DNA of 64,000 nucleotides from positions 413,074 through 477,073 of the forward strand of contig JAESIW010000137.1 in NCBI GenBank assembly GCA_016802295.1, given 5' to 3'. Every line of letters starts with the position of its first letter. Position 1 is the first letter of the stretch. The translations under genes and the position numbers were made by a program. The notes below the pieces were generated by a model, which saw only the letters and a program-made list of their open reading frames with translations, was not told the origin of the DNA and did not search any database. This DNA comes from Brachionus rotundiformis. Its lineage: Eukaryota > Rotifera > Eurotatoria > Ploima > Brachionidae. Shown one piece after another: positions 35,054 to 45,294 of the stretch.

Positions 35054-35581
35054 ATATTGCTTAATTATCCCTTAATTTTTCTGATTCTAAATCTTTTTGG
35101 AATAAATTTTCGAATTTTTTCTCTGGAGTCTTTATCTTCTTTTGAATTTGTTCCTCCATAACTTTTTGGTAATTCATTCATGGCTGTTGCATTGTCCACA
35201 AGACATAGTAAAACTATGATAAAGAGTGAAAAGTAGAAAATTCTCATTTTGTTAAAATGGAAGTTTTAAAATTTGCCAATTGCTTTATACAAATAAATGA
35301 GACACTTGGTCGACATAAAACAGCGCAATTTTGTTAAAAATAAACATCTCAAGCACTTAGATTAAAAAATTAATTTTTCTAATCTGTCAATGATTAGAAT
35401 ATTTATTATTATTTATTATTAATCACTGTTTTAACAAGTAAGTTATCTAAAGTTTTTTCAATTTTTTTTATAAAAAATAAAAGCTAATTTGAGCTTAATG
35501 ATTTTTTATTTTTATGTTCATAAACAGAGAAAAATAATTTTTAAGATAACAAAATATCTCTTAATGTGTATTATGTTCTTT
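35054..35581. repeat. Direct repeat carrying a peptide gene, copy 1
   Basis: Matches 40370-40898 at a constant offset of 5316. Only a few differences were seen (for example at 35262 and near 35570). The unit comprises the 60-codon peptide gene and about 330 bases of its upstream region. Confidence 0.85.
35065..35247 (-). CDS. Small secreted basic peptide, copy 1
   Basis: A 60-residue frame with a classic signal peptide: MRIFYFSLFIIVLLCLVD … ATA, with likely cleavage near residue 22. The mature part of about 38 residues has 13 Lys/Arg against 5 acidic residues, and a C-terminus rich in RKF/RFRIRK. There are no cysteines. The protein is identical in the second copy at 40381-40563. A secreted cationic peptide could be antimicrobial, neuropeptide-like or structural; no family match is claimed. 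The duplicated 330-bp upstream region probably carries its promoter. Confidence 0.6.
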   Translation of the reverse strand: MRIFYFSLFIIVLLCLVDNATAMNELPKSYGGTNSKEDKDSREKIRKFIPKRFRIRKIKG

Positions 35582-36039
35582 TTTTTTAAATGTGTTTTTT
35601 TAATTGCCTTTTTACTTTTTTAAGTACTATTAAAACTTTAAAAAAATTTTAAAATTAAATTTAAAACAAAAAAATCCTTGAAAAATAACGGGGTTGTCTT
35701 AGTTTCAATTCGATCATTTCAATTCAGAAAAACTTGAATAAATATCTTACTAAATATAGTAAGTAGATAATTTAGTTCTATAAAATCACTTTTATTTTAT
35801 GATGATACAAAAATTCATTCTTATGCTACATGAAAAAAAATAAAAAAAGACACAAAATTTCGTACAAATTATAGATTAAAATAATGTTTAAGATAGAAAA
35901 ATTAATTATCCTAATATTTTAACTATTTTTTAGTGTATAAAAATTAATAATAAAAATAAAAATAATTTGCTTAGTTGTTATGCTCATTATATTCCATCAC
36001 GTTCATCTACAAAAAAGCAACTGGAAAAGGATAATATAA

Positions 36040-36290
36040 AGAATTATCTGTTACACAAGTATGGAAAACATTTATGGATCTTGGAGATCGGAAAATAAGT
36101 TCTTGTACTGGTCCACTCTGGAAAAAAAATTATATCTGTATTAAACATGTGATAGCTATTGCCTGTCGGGATAAAGGTGTTGCTAGGCATCCAAATGCTT
36201 AAGATGTTTTTTTTTGGTCAAAATCGAAAAAAATGGAGACCGGAAAAGACCAACAAAGCGCTAAATATGCAAGAAATTGAGACTAATATA
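36040..36290 (+). pseudogene. MULE SWIM-domain relic
   Basis: The frame reads QVWKTFMDLGDRKISSC then LWKKNYIC and KHVIAIACRDKGVARHPNA, a SWIM-type zinc finger (Cys … Cys-x-His) as at MULE C-termini. A basic stretch (KKWRPEKTNKALNMQE) resembles the RGRPKK tail. There is a one-base shift inside the CKHV motif and other breaks. The Tc1-like end starts immediately after it. Confidence 0.5.
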
Positions 36291-36905
36291 CAGTCAGTCC
36301 CAAAAGTTTATAACAAGCTGTTTTTTTTTGAAGATCTTCAACAAAAAAAATAAATAATTTCTAAAAGGAGTGAGGTGTTCAAAAAACATTGTTATCTTAT
36401 TGTTAAGCAACTTGAAATCAATACAAAATGTAAAAATTGATCTTCCAAATACTTAAATTGACAAGAAACTATACATGTTTTAAAAGTTTGTCTTAAAATC
36501 TTGAATCTCAGTCTGTCTCAAAAGTTTAAAACACTGTTTTATTTGAAGAGTTTAAAAAAAAAAAACTCATTAGAGCTAATTTTTATTTTTTTATGTGTCA
36601 ATGACACTTGTTTCGCGAAAATAACATTAGTGTTCTTCCATGGCCAGCAAGAAGTCCTGATCTGAACCCCATCAAGCAAATATGGAGCATAATCGACAAG
36701 AAATTAGTCGGAGTACGACTTAGCAACTTGGCTGAGTTAGAGAAGGCCGTGGTCAAGGAATGGCTAGAACTTCATCCCTCAATTTGCGTTAATTTAGTCG
36801 AGTCTATACCAAAAAGACTCGAAATGTGCATAAAAGCCAAAGGAGGCCATTTTAAATATTGAAATTTAGTTGTTTTTTTTTATGTTTTAAACTTTTGGGA
36901 CACAC
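36290..36905 (+). mobile_element. Tc1/mariner-like element, internally deleted
   Basis: A left end TACAGTCAGTCCCAAAAGTT at 36290 and a second, similar one (CAGTCTGTCTCAAAAGTTTA, near 36510) face a right end AAACTTTTGGGACACAC near 36888-36905. The only coding part, 36608-36862, is the C-terminal third of a Tc1-type DDE transposase. Confidence 0.65.
36608..36862 (+). pseudogene. Tc1-like transposase C-terminal fragment
   Basis: Encodes LPWPARSPDLNPIKQIWSII … ESIPKRLEMCIKAKGGHFKY and a stop. This is the characteristic end of Tc1-family transposases (W-P-A-x-S-P-D-L-N-P-I motif before the last catalytic residue, and the closing KAKGG). Of 84 codons, most are intact, but the N-terminal HTH and first two catalytic Asp are missing, so it is inactive. 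Confidence 0.8.
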
Positions 36906-37450
36906 CAAGTTTACTGCTAATTTAATTGTATATAAAAAAGTGATTATATGACAGTGTTTATATGCTTTTTTTTTAAATATTTTTCATGCATAAAACTTGT
37001 AAATAATTAATTTCTTAAATTAAAAAAACTTTTTTCAATAAAATCCGTTTTCATAATAATTAAACTGATTATTTTTTACTTTTTTTTCATTTCTTGATCA
37101 GAGTAAAAGAAATTAAATATCATTGACGTTAAATTTTGTATCTAAATAAAAAACTTTTTTTTTCTTTTAGCAGAATAAATAATTTAAGGAGCACGAAAAA
37201 TAGTACCCCTATAAAATGCTCAATTATAAGCAAATTTGCTTAATTCAGTAATATAAGTCTGCAAAATACTCGGCAATTTTATGCATTTTGCATGCAATTA
37301 AAAAGTATTCAAATCAATTGTGCACTTACTTTGCAGAGTTGCTTAATTATTAAGCATTTTACAGAACAAAATTATTCCTTTTAGTAAAAAAGTTATTCAA
37401 ATTTTGGTTCTGAATTAAAACGATCGAATTGAAATGAACTTCACAGCCCC

Positions 37451-38445
37451 AAAAATAACGCTGAATTTAAAAGTGAGAGCGAAGCAACAAAGCAATCTTT
37501 TTCAGTATAATAAATTACAGCCAAAAATCTTTTTATCTGAGTCTGCTTAATCAATATTTAAACATTGGTTAAACATTATTAGTTTTGTTCTTAAAAATGT
37601 TATCGGTCTTCATAATAAATAATAATTTTTCAAAAAATCTTATTAAAGAATAAATATTAAAGTGTCTTTGCATTAGAGTTCATATTTTTGAGAGTGGGAA
37701 GCAAGCAAATGTTTCTTTAAAAAGCGTAGTAAGATGGATGGAGTCACCTATCGTCCTGTTTGTCACTTTCTGAAATTAAACCTGTATCTCATTTCTTTCG
37801 TGATGTAGTCGATATTGTATCACTGTTGGATTTACTTTGACACATGAGAACAAGACCTGGGAATGATAAAGCGCACCAAACGTTGTCATGGGAATTTGTT
37901 TCTGACGACTTTAAATTTTCTAAACTAAATATTCAAAAAAGTTCTAGAGTTTTTAACCCATTTGTTAATCCTTAATTTATTTCATAAGTTGTATGCGCCC
38001 TCTTTTGAAATATATCTTTTTCAATTAAAAAAATTTTTTTTGTTACTTTTTAATATCAAATTGTAACATTGAAATTTAAATCAAAATATATAGATCTAAA
38101 ACACAGTTTACTTTAATTTTATCTTTTGAATTTTTTAAAATTTCAGTACCTTAAAATAATAAATAAGAATTGTGATTCTAATTTTTATAAAAAGTTTTTG
38201 ACTCAAATATTTAACTATTTGGTAATCCAAGCCAAATTACATAGATTTACATATGCAAAAGCGATTAATTAATTTTGCAAATACTAACACTGATTAAAAT
38301 TCTTCTAATTCATAATCACCGAGTAATTCATTTTTTAAAATCAAAAAGTGTAATCTTGAAGAAAAAAGTAGAAAATTTTTATATTCATTATTAAATCTAT
38401 TTAGACATTAATGTCACATACTTAAATTTTTAATAAAAAAGTCAA
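37451..38445. other. Intergenic, with a slightly G+C-richer patch at 37690-37930
   Basis: The patch contains no convincing frame. The remainder is A/T-rich and presumably holds the promoter of the glycosyltransferase. Confidence 0.45.
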
Positions 38446-39465
38446 ATGAATCAAAAATATTTGTTCATTTTTTTCTTGTCAACTATTTTTTTGGCCTCAA
38501 TTTATTTAAATAGACATTTCTTTGTCGCTAATTATGGTTTTAAAATACTGAGTATTGACAAAAGTTTAGATAAATTCAAAAAATCTGATAGTAAGACCAC
38601 AAATTTAGAATGCAGCTATGTTTTGGACAATTTTTTATCTAACTTTAGCTATGCTGAATCTAAAGAAGTGTTTGCTGAACAAAAAAGTATATTGGATTTA
38701 ATAAATGTGAATAAAATTGGTGATATGAGTATCGTTACTGTCTCAAATTACGGTTTTAAGGAATTGACATTTAATTGGATTTTAAGCTTAAAATCAGTCA
38801 ACATCAACAAATTTGTCATATTTTCTTTTGACCAAGAATTTGTTGACTACTTAATTGCAAAAGGATACAAAAACAATGTTCTAACAATACCAAACAATTG
38901 GCTATATCATTCGGTAGATAAGACGTCAGCCAGCTTTCTCTCAAAAAATTATTTTGCTATAACTCAGGCGAAAACAAATGTTGTTTACAGATTATTGAGT
39001 CTAAATCAAAAATTTTTTTTCAGTGATGTAGACTGCGTTTGGCTCAACAACGCTGTTATTAACTATGCTGAATTAATAATGAAAAATTCTAAAGCTCATA
39101 TGATATATGCACAGGATTTTGGCCCTAAAGATAAAAAACAGCCTTATTACAATACTGGTTTTTTTTATGCAACACCAACTGATTTTACTAAAAAGCTCTA
39201 CTTTGTAATGACAAAAATGCAAGAGAAAAATAATAAAAGCGTAGATCAATTTGTGTTTGACGATGTATTAAAAATTATAAATTTTAATGACAATCGTTTG
39301 GAAACTTTTGACATTTTAGCAGTAGCAAATGGAGACTATTATTTTCATAAAGGCATGGATAAAAAATTTAATATAACGCCATTTGTTGTCCACGCTAATT
39401 ACTTTCCGTCATTTGAAACCAAAGTTAAAGCATTAAAATCAAGAAATCATTGGTTTATTAAATAA
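38446..39465 (+). CDS. Type II membrane glycosyltransferase (nucleotide-diphospho-sugar transferase)
   Basis: An intact, intronless 339-residue frame. Residues about 5-22 (LFIFFLSTIFLASIYL) form a signal anchor, giving a Golgi-type type II topology. The catalytic domain has VVYRLLSLNQKFFFSDVDCV, where the D-x-D motif (Asp194, Asp196) would bind the metal and nucleotide sugar. Later come YNTGFFYATP and the closing FVVHANYF. This arrangement is that of the DUF271/Nucleotid_trans family (GT77-like). Donor and acceptor sugars cannot be read from the sequence. The gene sits between the two copies of the peptide-gene repeat. Confidence 0.82.
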   Translation: MNQKYLFIFFLSTIFLASIYLNRHFFVANYGFKILSIDKSLDKFKKSDSKTTNLECSYVLDNFLSNFSYAESKEVFAEQKSILDLINVNKIGDMSIVTVSNYGFKELTFNWILSLKSVNINKFVIFSFDQEFVDYLIAKGYKNNVLTIPNNWLYHSVDKTSASFLSKNYFAITQAKTNVVYRLLSLNQKFFFSDVDCVWLNNAVINYAELIMKNSKAHMIYAQDFGPKDKKQPYYNTGFFYATPTDFTKKLYFVMTKMQEKNNKSVDQFVFDDVLKIINFNDNRLETFDILAVANGDYYFHKGMDKKFNITPFVVHANYFPSFETKVKALKSRNHWFIK

Positions 39466-39729
39466 AAGATTATTATTATTTTTGTTTTTTAATGTTTAAG
39501 AAAAAATAAATAAATTATAAAATTTTAGTTTTCTTGGTAGTGATAGTAAAAATAAAAAAGCTGCCACCCTATCTGACTATGCTTTTTTGATGTACTTTCT
39601 AATCTCATTAATGTCATGTTCAAAATTATCTCTTGCTGAGATATTACCCTTACTGTTCAAAGATTTCTCAATGTATCAGCGCTTTTATTCCTCAACATTT
39701 TTATAATCATACCAAAATTTTTTAATAGT

Positions 39730-39955
39730 TGGTAAAATATTTAAAAAATTAAAGCCCAGCATCAAATTTAGATAATCTTGCACAAAAATTCTTATTGAAT
39801 GATAATTTTTAGTATAATTATTACAATTTTACAGTCTGATTCAAAAACTTATTGATATGATTAGCAAATCGAATCAAAACAAAATTTGATGTTTTATTTT
39901 TTAAATTTTGATATAACATAACATTATAATATAAATTCAATTAATTGTAAGTTAG
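39730..39955. repeat. Dispersed A/T-rich repeat, copy 2
   Basis: Same family and orientation as 30669-30860, with about 40 extra bases near its left part. Confidence 0.6.
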
Positions 39956-40369
39956 AAATAAAACTTTAAAAATAAATTAATTGAAATTTGGTCATTCATT
40001 AATGAAAGAGTTGAAATTTTAGCAATAGCGTGTGGATATTATATGGTTAAAAAGCTTAGTTTTACGAAATGAAAGGTATTGACAGGATTGCCAATCATTA
40101 TTTTAGATTTGTTAAAATAATTACTGTTCTCCCATTAATTGAATTCATTAATAATGTGGTAATAATTTTGCCATTGAACGACTTTCAATTAGCCATTATA
40201 AATTACAGTTTTCCAAATTTTAATTTCTATTTTGATAAAATAAGGTTAAAATAAATTTTGATTAAATAAAATAAGTTTTTGTTTTATTAACCAAAAGAAA
40301 AAAATTTTAATCAGGAATTCACTTTATTCTATATTTTTACCGGTTATTAAAATATAGGCAGTATTAAAA

Positions 40370-40898
40370 ATATTGCTTAATTATCCCTTAATTTTTCTGA
40401 TTCTAAATCTTTTTGGAATAAATTTTCGAATTTTTTCTCTGGAGTCTTTATCTTCTTTTGAATTTGTTCCTCCATAACTTTTTGGTAATTCATTCATGGC
40501 TGTTGCATTGTCCACAAGACATAGTAAAACTATGATAAAGAGTGAAAAGTAGAAAATTCTCATTTTGTTAAAATGGAAATTTTAAAATTTGCCAATTGCT
40601 TTATACAAATAAATGAGACACTTGGTCGACATAAAACAGCGCAATTTTGTTAAAAATAAACATCTCAAGCACTTAGATTAAAAAATTAATTTTTCTAATC
40701 TGTCAATGATTAGAATATTTATTATTATTTATTATTAATCACTGTTTTAACAAGTAAGTTATCTAAAGTTTTTTCAATTTTTTTTATAAAAAATAAAAGC
40801 TAATTTGAGCTTAATGATTTTTTATTTTTATGTTCATAAACAGAGAAAAATAATTTTTAAGATAACAAAATATATCTTAATGTGTATTATGTTCATTT
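40370..40898. repeat. Direct repeat carrying a peptide gene, copy 2
   Basis: Second copy of 35054-35581. Homology ends at ATTATGTTC on one side and in TATTGCTTAATTATCCC on the other. No short target-site duplication was evident. Confidence 0.85.
40381..40563 (-). CDS. Small secreted basic peptide, copy 2
   Basis: Encodes exactly the same 60-residue precursor as 35065-35247: N-terminal signal peptide, cysteine-free basic mature part. Non-coding flanks are almost identical as well, so the duplication is young and the identity does not by itself show selection. The two genes share orientation and upstream sequence and are likely to be expressed together. Confidence 0.6.
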   Translation of the reverse strand: MRIFYFSLFIIVLLCLVDNATAMNELPKSYGGTNSKEDKDSREKIRKFIPKRFRIRKIKG

Positions 40899-41326
40899 TT
40901 TTTAATAACCTCTTCAATTTTTAGTGATTTAAATTAAAAGTAAAAAATTGTCTATGGGCGAACCAAGAAACTAAGCAATCTCTTAAAAATCTGAACCTTG
41001 TTAATACGGCTTAAATTGAATATTAATGAAATAGGGAAATATATTATAAATATTACCTAAAAGAGACTATTGTTGACTTTAAGAGGAAGATAATAATTAA
41101 ATATTAACATTAAGCTTTAAATCAGTTTCATATTCGACAATTATCAGTGTGATAGAAAGAATAAATTTAAGCTAAAAATTTCTTTATCAACAACAATTTA
41201 AAACAATGATTGGACATCTAAAGCTTTAGTATCTTTTAAACATTTGGCGGACAGTTTTTTGAACTTATTTAAACTAATATAACCGACATTATTAGATTAG
41301 ATAAAATATGAAAAATGCAAAATAGG

Positions 41327-41862
41327 GTTGTAAAGTTTCTTTTAATTCGATCGTTTCAATTCAGAAAAACTTCAATACCTTTTTTACCTTAAAAAATAAT
41401 TTAGTCCTGTAAAATGCAGCAAAGTAAAATTTTTGATCAAATTTCAAGTACTCAGTCTTGCTCAAACATTTTTAGATGCGCAATTAAATTAAATTTCATC
41501 GCAGATTTTTTATTCTTTTAACATTCCAAAGCTTTATTTTTAAACTTTTGAAAAATGATTGTAATTTCTAAAGATGCAATGAAATTTAATTTCGCATCTA
41601 AAAATGCTTGAGCAAGACTGAGCGCTTGAAATTTGATCAAAAATTTTACTTTACTGTAAAATGCTTGATCCTCAAGCAACTTTGCTTAAACTTATGCTAT
41701 ACTGTGCAATTTTTTTGCAAAGTTTGTGCAGAAATGTATTTTCGGATCAAGCAAAGTTGCTTAAAGATCAAGCATTCTACAGAACTAAATTATTCCTTAA
41801 GGTAAAAAAGTTATTTAAGTGTTTCTGAATTGAAACGATCGAATTGAAAGAAACTTCACAAC
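41327..41862. mobile_element. 536-bp MITE with nested inverted repeats
   Basis: Outer arms of about 85 bases (GTTGTAAAGTTTCTTTTAAT and onward, with TTCGATCGTTTCAATTCAG) are mirrored at 41773-41862. Inside, a second inverted pair (41417-41500 and 41592-41657, core TGATCAAATTTCAAG) makes the whole a foldback. No coding capacity. Relatives: 35693-37450, 19510-19575 and 47875-48005. Confidence 0.8.
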
Positions 41863-42473
41863 TTCAAAAACAAACTATTAAAACTAAAAACTTTCTTTAA
41901 CAAATATTCAAAATATTGTATTTTATTTTTTATAAATAAACTAATTAGTTATCAAAATTAGTTAAATATTTTTTTGATTTTTAATCTTGAAAAATTATCT
42001 ATAATTCAAAGTGTCTCATTTTTATTTGAAAGCTAATTTTTTTAAATCTTGTGCATTTAAAAGAAATTTGGCAGTTAATCTCAGAATAATACCGTGACTG
42101 TTTCAGCTGAAAGAATTGACAGAATCAAAAACATGACCTCTAATTTAAAGTTTTAATTTTTGTTTAGCTTCAGATTCAAAATTCCAATCTTTTCAGATCC
42201 AATTTCTCCTATTTTCTGTCTAGAAAAATATTAATAATACGAGGTTAAACTTTAAAATACTTTTCACATACTGTGTAATTGAAAATTTAAAACTATTGCT
42301 CTAAATACTCTGTAACCAAGCTACTGACTAGGTAAAAAAACTTATTCTGTAGTTCATACTCTAAAAATAAAGAAGTATAAAATTTTCAGTTTATTAACAA
42401 ACTTATTCTCTTATAAAAAATAAAAATTTTATAATAAAAATAATTTTTTCGAAAACGCTATTTTTAGACCAAA

Positions 42474-42920
42474 ATGGCTACGGCCAAATCCTATCAGTTT
42501 AAAATAACACTTAAGAAAATTGGAAATAATAAATATATGGTCAAAAATTCTATAATTGGATTTGAAAGTAAAAAAAAGCCCAAAGTTGTTGTTCACCACT
42601 CGATTCCGTTTCCCATCTCAATCAAAGATGATAAAAATAACATACTGGCCAAAGGCGCACTACTCGTCCATCTTTACCAGACACGATGTAGCCCATGTAT
42701 TTTGTGCACTGTTTGTAAAGGATTTTTCTCCGTTCAGAATTTTTTGGAGCATATCTATTCTGACGAATTTCCGAAGACAAGTAAAATCGACACAGAAACA
42801 TTGGCCATAGAACCATATTTTTTCCACAATCAGAGTGATAAATTAAACGAAAACCAGATGAAAATTTGGCACGAGTTTACATTAAAGAATAGACTTTTTT
42901 GTCAGAATTTACACATTTAA
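42474..42920 (+). CDS. Possible SKI/SNO-type zinc-binding protein
   Basis: An intact 148-residue frame starting MATAKSYQFKITLKK. The centre has cysteines and histidine in the order CSPCILCTVCKGFFSVQNFL then EHIY, with KDDKNNILAKGALLVHLYQT before it and a Trp-containing helix (MKIWHEFTLKNRLF) after it. A Cys-x2-Cys-x-x-hydrophobic-Phe … His pattern with Phe-Leu-x-His resembles the Smad4-binding zinc fold of SKI/SNO proteins. The resemblance is partial and the protein is short, so the family call is tentative. It may be a lone domain or a lineage-specific zinc protein. Confidence 0.42.
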   Translation: MATAKSYQFKITLKKIGNNKYMVKNSIIGFESKKKPKVVVHHSIPFPISIKDDKNNILAKGALLVHLYQTRCSPCILCTVCKGFFSVQNFLEHIYSDEFPKTSKIDTETLAIEPYFFHNQSDKLNENQMKIWHEFTLKNRLFCQNLHI

Positions 42921-43220
42921 ATTAATGTAAAAATTAATGTTCAATGTTTTTATTATATTTATGTTCAATTTTTAGACTAAGACTTTTTAAATTTATCATA
43001 TATAAAATTTTATATTTTTTTATAATTATCCGCATTATGTTTATACAAATATTAAACAAGATTGACTTAAAATTAATATTAAATAATAAAAATTTAGGCT
43101 AAAATCTAATAAAAAAAATTCATATTTAATTTTTTTATTTTTTGAATTTTATAATCATTTTAGTGTGAATGGTTATATTCAAAATTAAGTAACTGCTTTT
43201 GGCTTAACATAAAATTAAAA

Positions 43221-43292
43221 GCGTCAGTGGTGTAGCGGTTATCATTGTTGCCTTCCAAGCAGCGGATCCGGGTTCGACTCCCGGCTGACGCA
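43221..43292 (+). tRNA. tRNA-Gly(UCC)
   Basis: A 72-base cloverleaf without intron: acceptor stem GCGTCAG/CTGACGC with discriminator A, anticodon stem GTTGC/GCAGC, loop CTTCCAA with anticodon TCC, and T arm CGGGTTCGACTCCCG. Internal promoters are visible as an A box (GTGTAGCGGTTATC region) and a B box (GGTTCGACTCC). It decodes GGA glycine codons. Confidence 0.97.
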
Positions 43293-43293
43293 A

Positions 43294-43300
43294 TTTTTTC
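43294..43300 (+). terminator. RNA polymerase III terminator of tRNA-Gly
   Basis: A run of T directly follows the discriminator base region (CAATTTTTTCC), as expected for polymerase III termination. Confidence 0.8.
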
Positions 43301-43541
43301 CAATTTGTCCTCATCGACAGATTGGTCACTAATTTTAGTTCAAAATAAAAAAAATTCAATAATTTCATTTAAAAAACTTTTAAATTAATTAGATTTTAAT
43401 TTGGAAAGAATTCAATTTAAAAAAAAATAGTGAATTTAAATTTGAACAAAATTAAAGTTAATTTTGACTTAAAAAAAAGAAGAAATCTTAACATTGAATT
43501 TTTCAAAAATATTTTTCAATTTTTTGTGCACATGGTAAAAT

Positions 43542-44396
43542 ATGGCAGACGATTTAGATGAAAACTTCCAGATTGAGGAAAAATTCTTGCCGCTTGGTGA
43601 GATAATTGATGATGAAAATGTTGGGGAAAATTTACCAAGACCAGAGTCAAAGCCGGCTAAATCCAAAAAGAAAAACATTACTGAAATTCTTAAGCTTAAA
43701 CAGACCGAGCTGAACAAGGCATCTTATGCTAACAAAGAATTCAAGTCTATTTTGATCAAGTACATCAGGTCAAACTTGTCTTCAGTAGAAAAGCTTGACT
43801 TGAATTTGACCAGAGAGTCAGACAACTCTGATGATGCAGTTAACTCACAATTGAATAAAATTCTGCTCAAGAGAAAACCAAAATTGGTTAAACTTGGCTC
43901 ATTTGGTCAACATTTTAACACAAAATTTAATCCAAAACTAAAAATGTATCTTAAAAAGTCATCTCAGCCACAGCAAAAGCATTCTCCATTTATGATTATT
44001 TTATGCGCCTCGGCCATCCGATGCATTGAAATACAGCGTGAGCTTGACGCCAGCAACCAGCTCTTGAAATCTAAAAAGCTCACATGGTTTCATGCTTTTG
44101 CCAAGCACAAAAAATTACAAGAACAAGTTGATTATTTGACTGGAGCAATGTTAAAGAAGAAAAATGTAGACATCGTTTACGCTACACCGCAGCGCCTTGG
44201 TCAGCTGATCGAGTCAGGTTGCTTTGATCTGGAAAAAGCTCTAAAATATGTTATAATTGATTATACGCATCGTGACGTCAAACTCAAACGATTTGTTGAC
44301 CAAAACGATATTAAAAATGAGTTCTTGAATTTGACGTTCAAGCAATTGATCCAATTGAATAAAAAAAATAATAAATTTAAGTTTTATTTAATTTAA
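43542..44396 (+). CDS. CMSS1: CMSS1 (Cms1 small ribosomal subunit homologue)
   Basis: A single-exon 284-residue protein, close to the usual length of animal CMSS1. The N-terminus is acidic (MADDLDENFQIEEKF) and then basic. The core shows the family's helicase-like fragments: FMIILCASAIRCIEIQRELD, HAFAKHKKLQEQVDYL, VDIVYATPQRLGQLIESG, and LKYVIIDYTHRDVKLKRF. It lacks the ATP-binding Walker motifs of true DEAD-box helicases, as the family does. CMSS1 is a nucleolar protein linked to small-subunit rRNA processing. It begins about 250 bases after the tRNA on the same strand. Confidence 0.85.
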   Translation: MADDLDENFQIEEKFLPLGEIIDDENVGENLPRPESKPAKSKKKNITEILKLKQTELNKASYANKEFKSILIKYIRSNLSSVEKLDLNLTRESDNSDDAVNSQLNKILLKRKPKLVKLGSFGQHFNTKFNPKLKMYLKKSSQPQQKHSPFMIILCASAIRCIEIQRELDASNQLLKSKKLTWFHAFAKHKKLQEQVDYLTGAMLKKKNVDIVYATPQRLGQLIESGCFDLEKALKYVIIDYTHRDVKLKRFVDQNDIKNEFLNLTFKQLIQLNKKNNKFKFYLI

Positions 44397-44934
44397 AATT
44401 AATAAAATGTTTTGAATAGTTTAATTTTTCATATTTTATGCTTTTTGTTGGTCTAATTGATTTTTTTAATATTTAAACAAATTAATAATTAATAAAAGTA
44501 ATAATTAAGAAAAGCGACATGAAGTACTAATGAATTTGGTGATTTAACCAGTGTGGTACAAGGTTTTAAAGTAAAAAACAAGTCAGTTGTTTTCATGAAT
44601 CTTGTCGACTATGTGATCTTGGTCATCTTGCTATTGGAAAAAAAGCGATCAAATTTGTGATATTTTAATAAAACTAAAAAAATATACAAAAAAATATAAA
44701 AATTCAAGTTAAAGAAGAGAACTAAGTCAAGATAAAATTTTTTTATTAAAAGAATTGTTTGTGATTGTAATTAATAAATGAAGAAATATAATCAAAAACG
44801 ATTGACTTATTTAAAACCAAATTGGATATATTTTTGAAAGATTGCTTATAATAAAAAAGAAAAAATTTTATTAAATTTTTTGAAAGCACTTAAGTCACTC
44901 GGTAATTATCATTTTTTTCAAAGATTTGCCATAT

Positions 44935-45294
44935 TTACTTTTTGTTGGTATATTTGATCACAGCTTTTGTACCTTCACAAACCGCATGCCTACCCAATTC
45001 ACCAGATAATAATAATCTAACTGATGAATGAATTTCGCGACTTGAAATGGTCGACTTTTTATTATAAGTGGACAATTTGGATGCCTCAGATGCAATTCTC
45101 TCGAAAATGTCATTGACAAAAGAATTCATTATACTCATCGCTTTGCTTGATATACTCATGTCAGAATGAATTTGTTTTAAAACCTTGTAAATGTAAACAA
45201 AATATGTTTCTTTCCTCTTTTTCTTTCTTTTTGCTTGGCTTTTGGCGCCTTTAACAGGCTCCATAGCCTTTTTCTTAGGTGGCATTTTTTTCAC
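44935..45294 (-). CDS. Histone H2B (variant-like)
   Basis: Encodes 119 residues from ATG 45294, or 116 from the more typical MPPKKK start three codons later. The histone fold is clear: ETYFVYIYKVLKQIHSDMSI, SSKAMSIMNSFVNDIFERIA, SEASKLSTYNKKSTISSREI and LLLSGELGRHAVCEGTKAV. It departs from canonical H2B at several usually fixed places: Ser instead of Pro in LLLPGEL, Gly-Arg for Ala-Lys, and Cys for Ser in HAVSEGTKA, with a very short tail. No histone 3' stem-loop follows; AATAAA lies downstream instead, suggesting a polyadenylated, replication-independent gene. No other histone gene is adjacent. Confidence 0.9.
   Translation of the reverse strand: MKKMPPKKKAMEPVKGAKSQAKRKKKRKETYFVYIYKVLKQIHSDMSISSKAMSIMNSFVNDIFERIASEASKLSTYNKKSTISSREIHSSVRLLLSGELGRHAVCEGTKAVIKYTNKK

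Larger units (their letters stand above)
35693..37450. mobile_element. Element of the GATCGTTTCAATTC family with nested insertions
   Basis: The left end GTTGTCTTAGTTTCAATTCG and the right end (…TTAAAACGATCGAATTGAAA … TTCACA) are inverted copies of each other and of the ends of the 536-bp MITE at 41327-41862. The extra length holds a MULE relic (about 36040-36290) and a Tc1-like element (36290-36905). Confidence 0.6.

Noticed and set aside
37690..37930. Slightly G+C-richer patch that might be coding
   Set aside because: No frame stays open long enough and no motif is recognisable.
40069..40254. 61-residue plus-strand frame
   Set aside because: Hydrophobic A/T-derived translation next to a dispersed repeat, with no homology or splice evidence.
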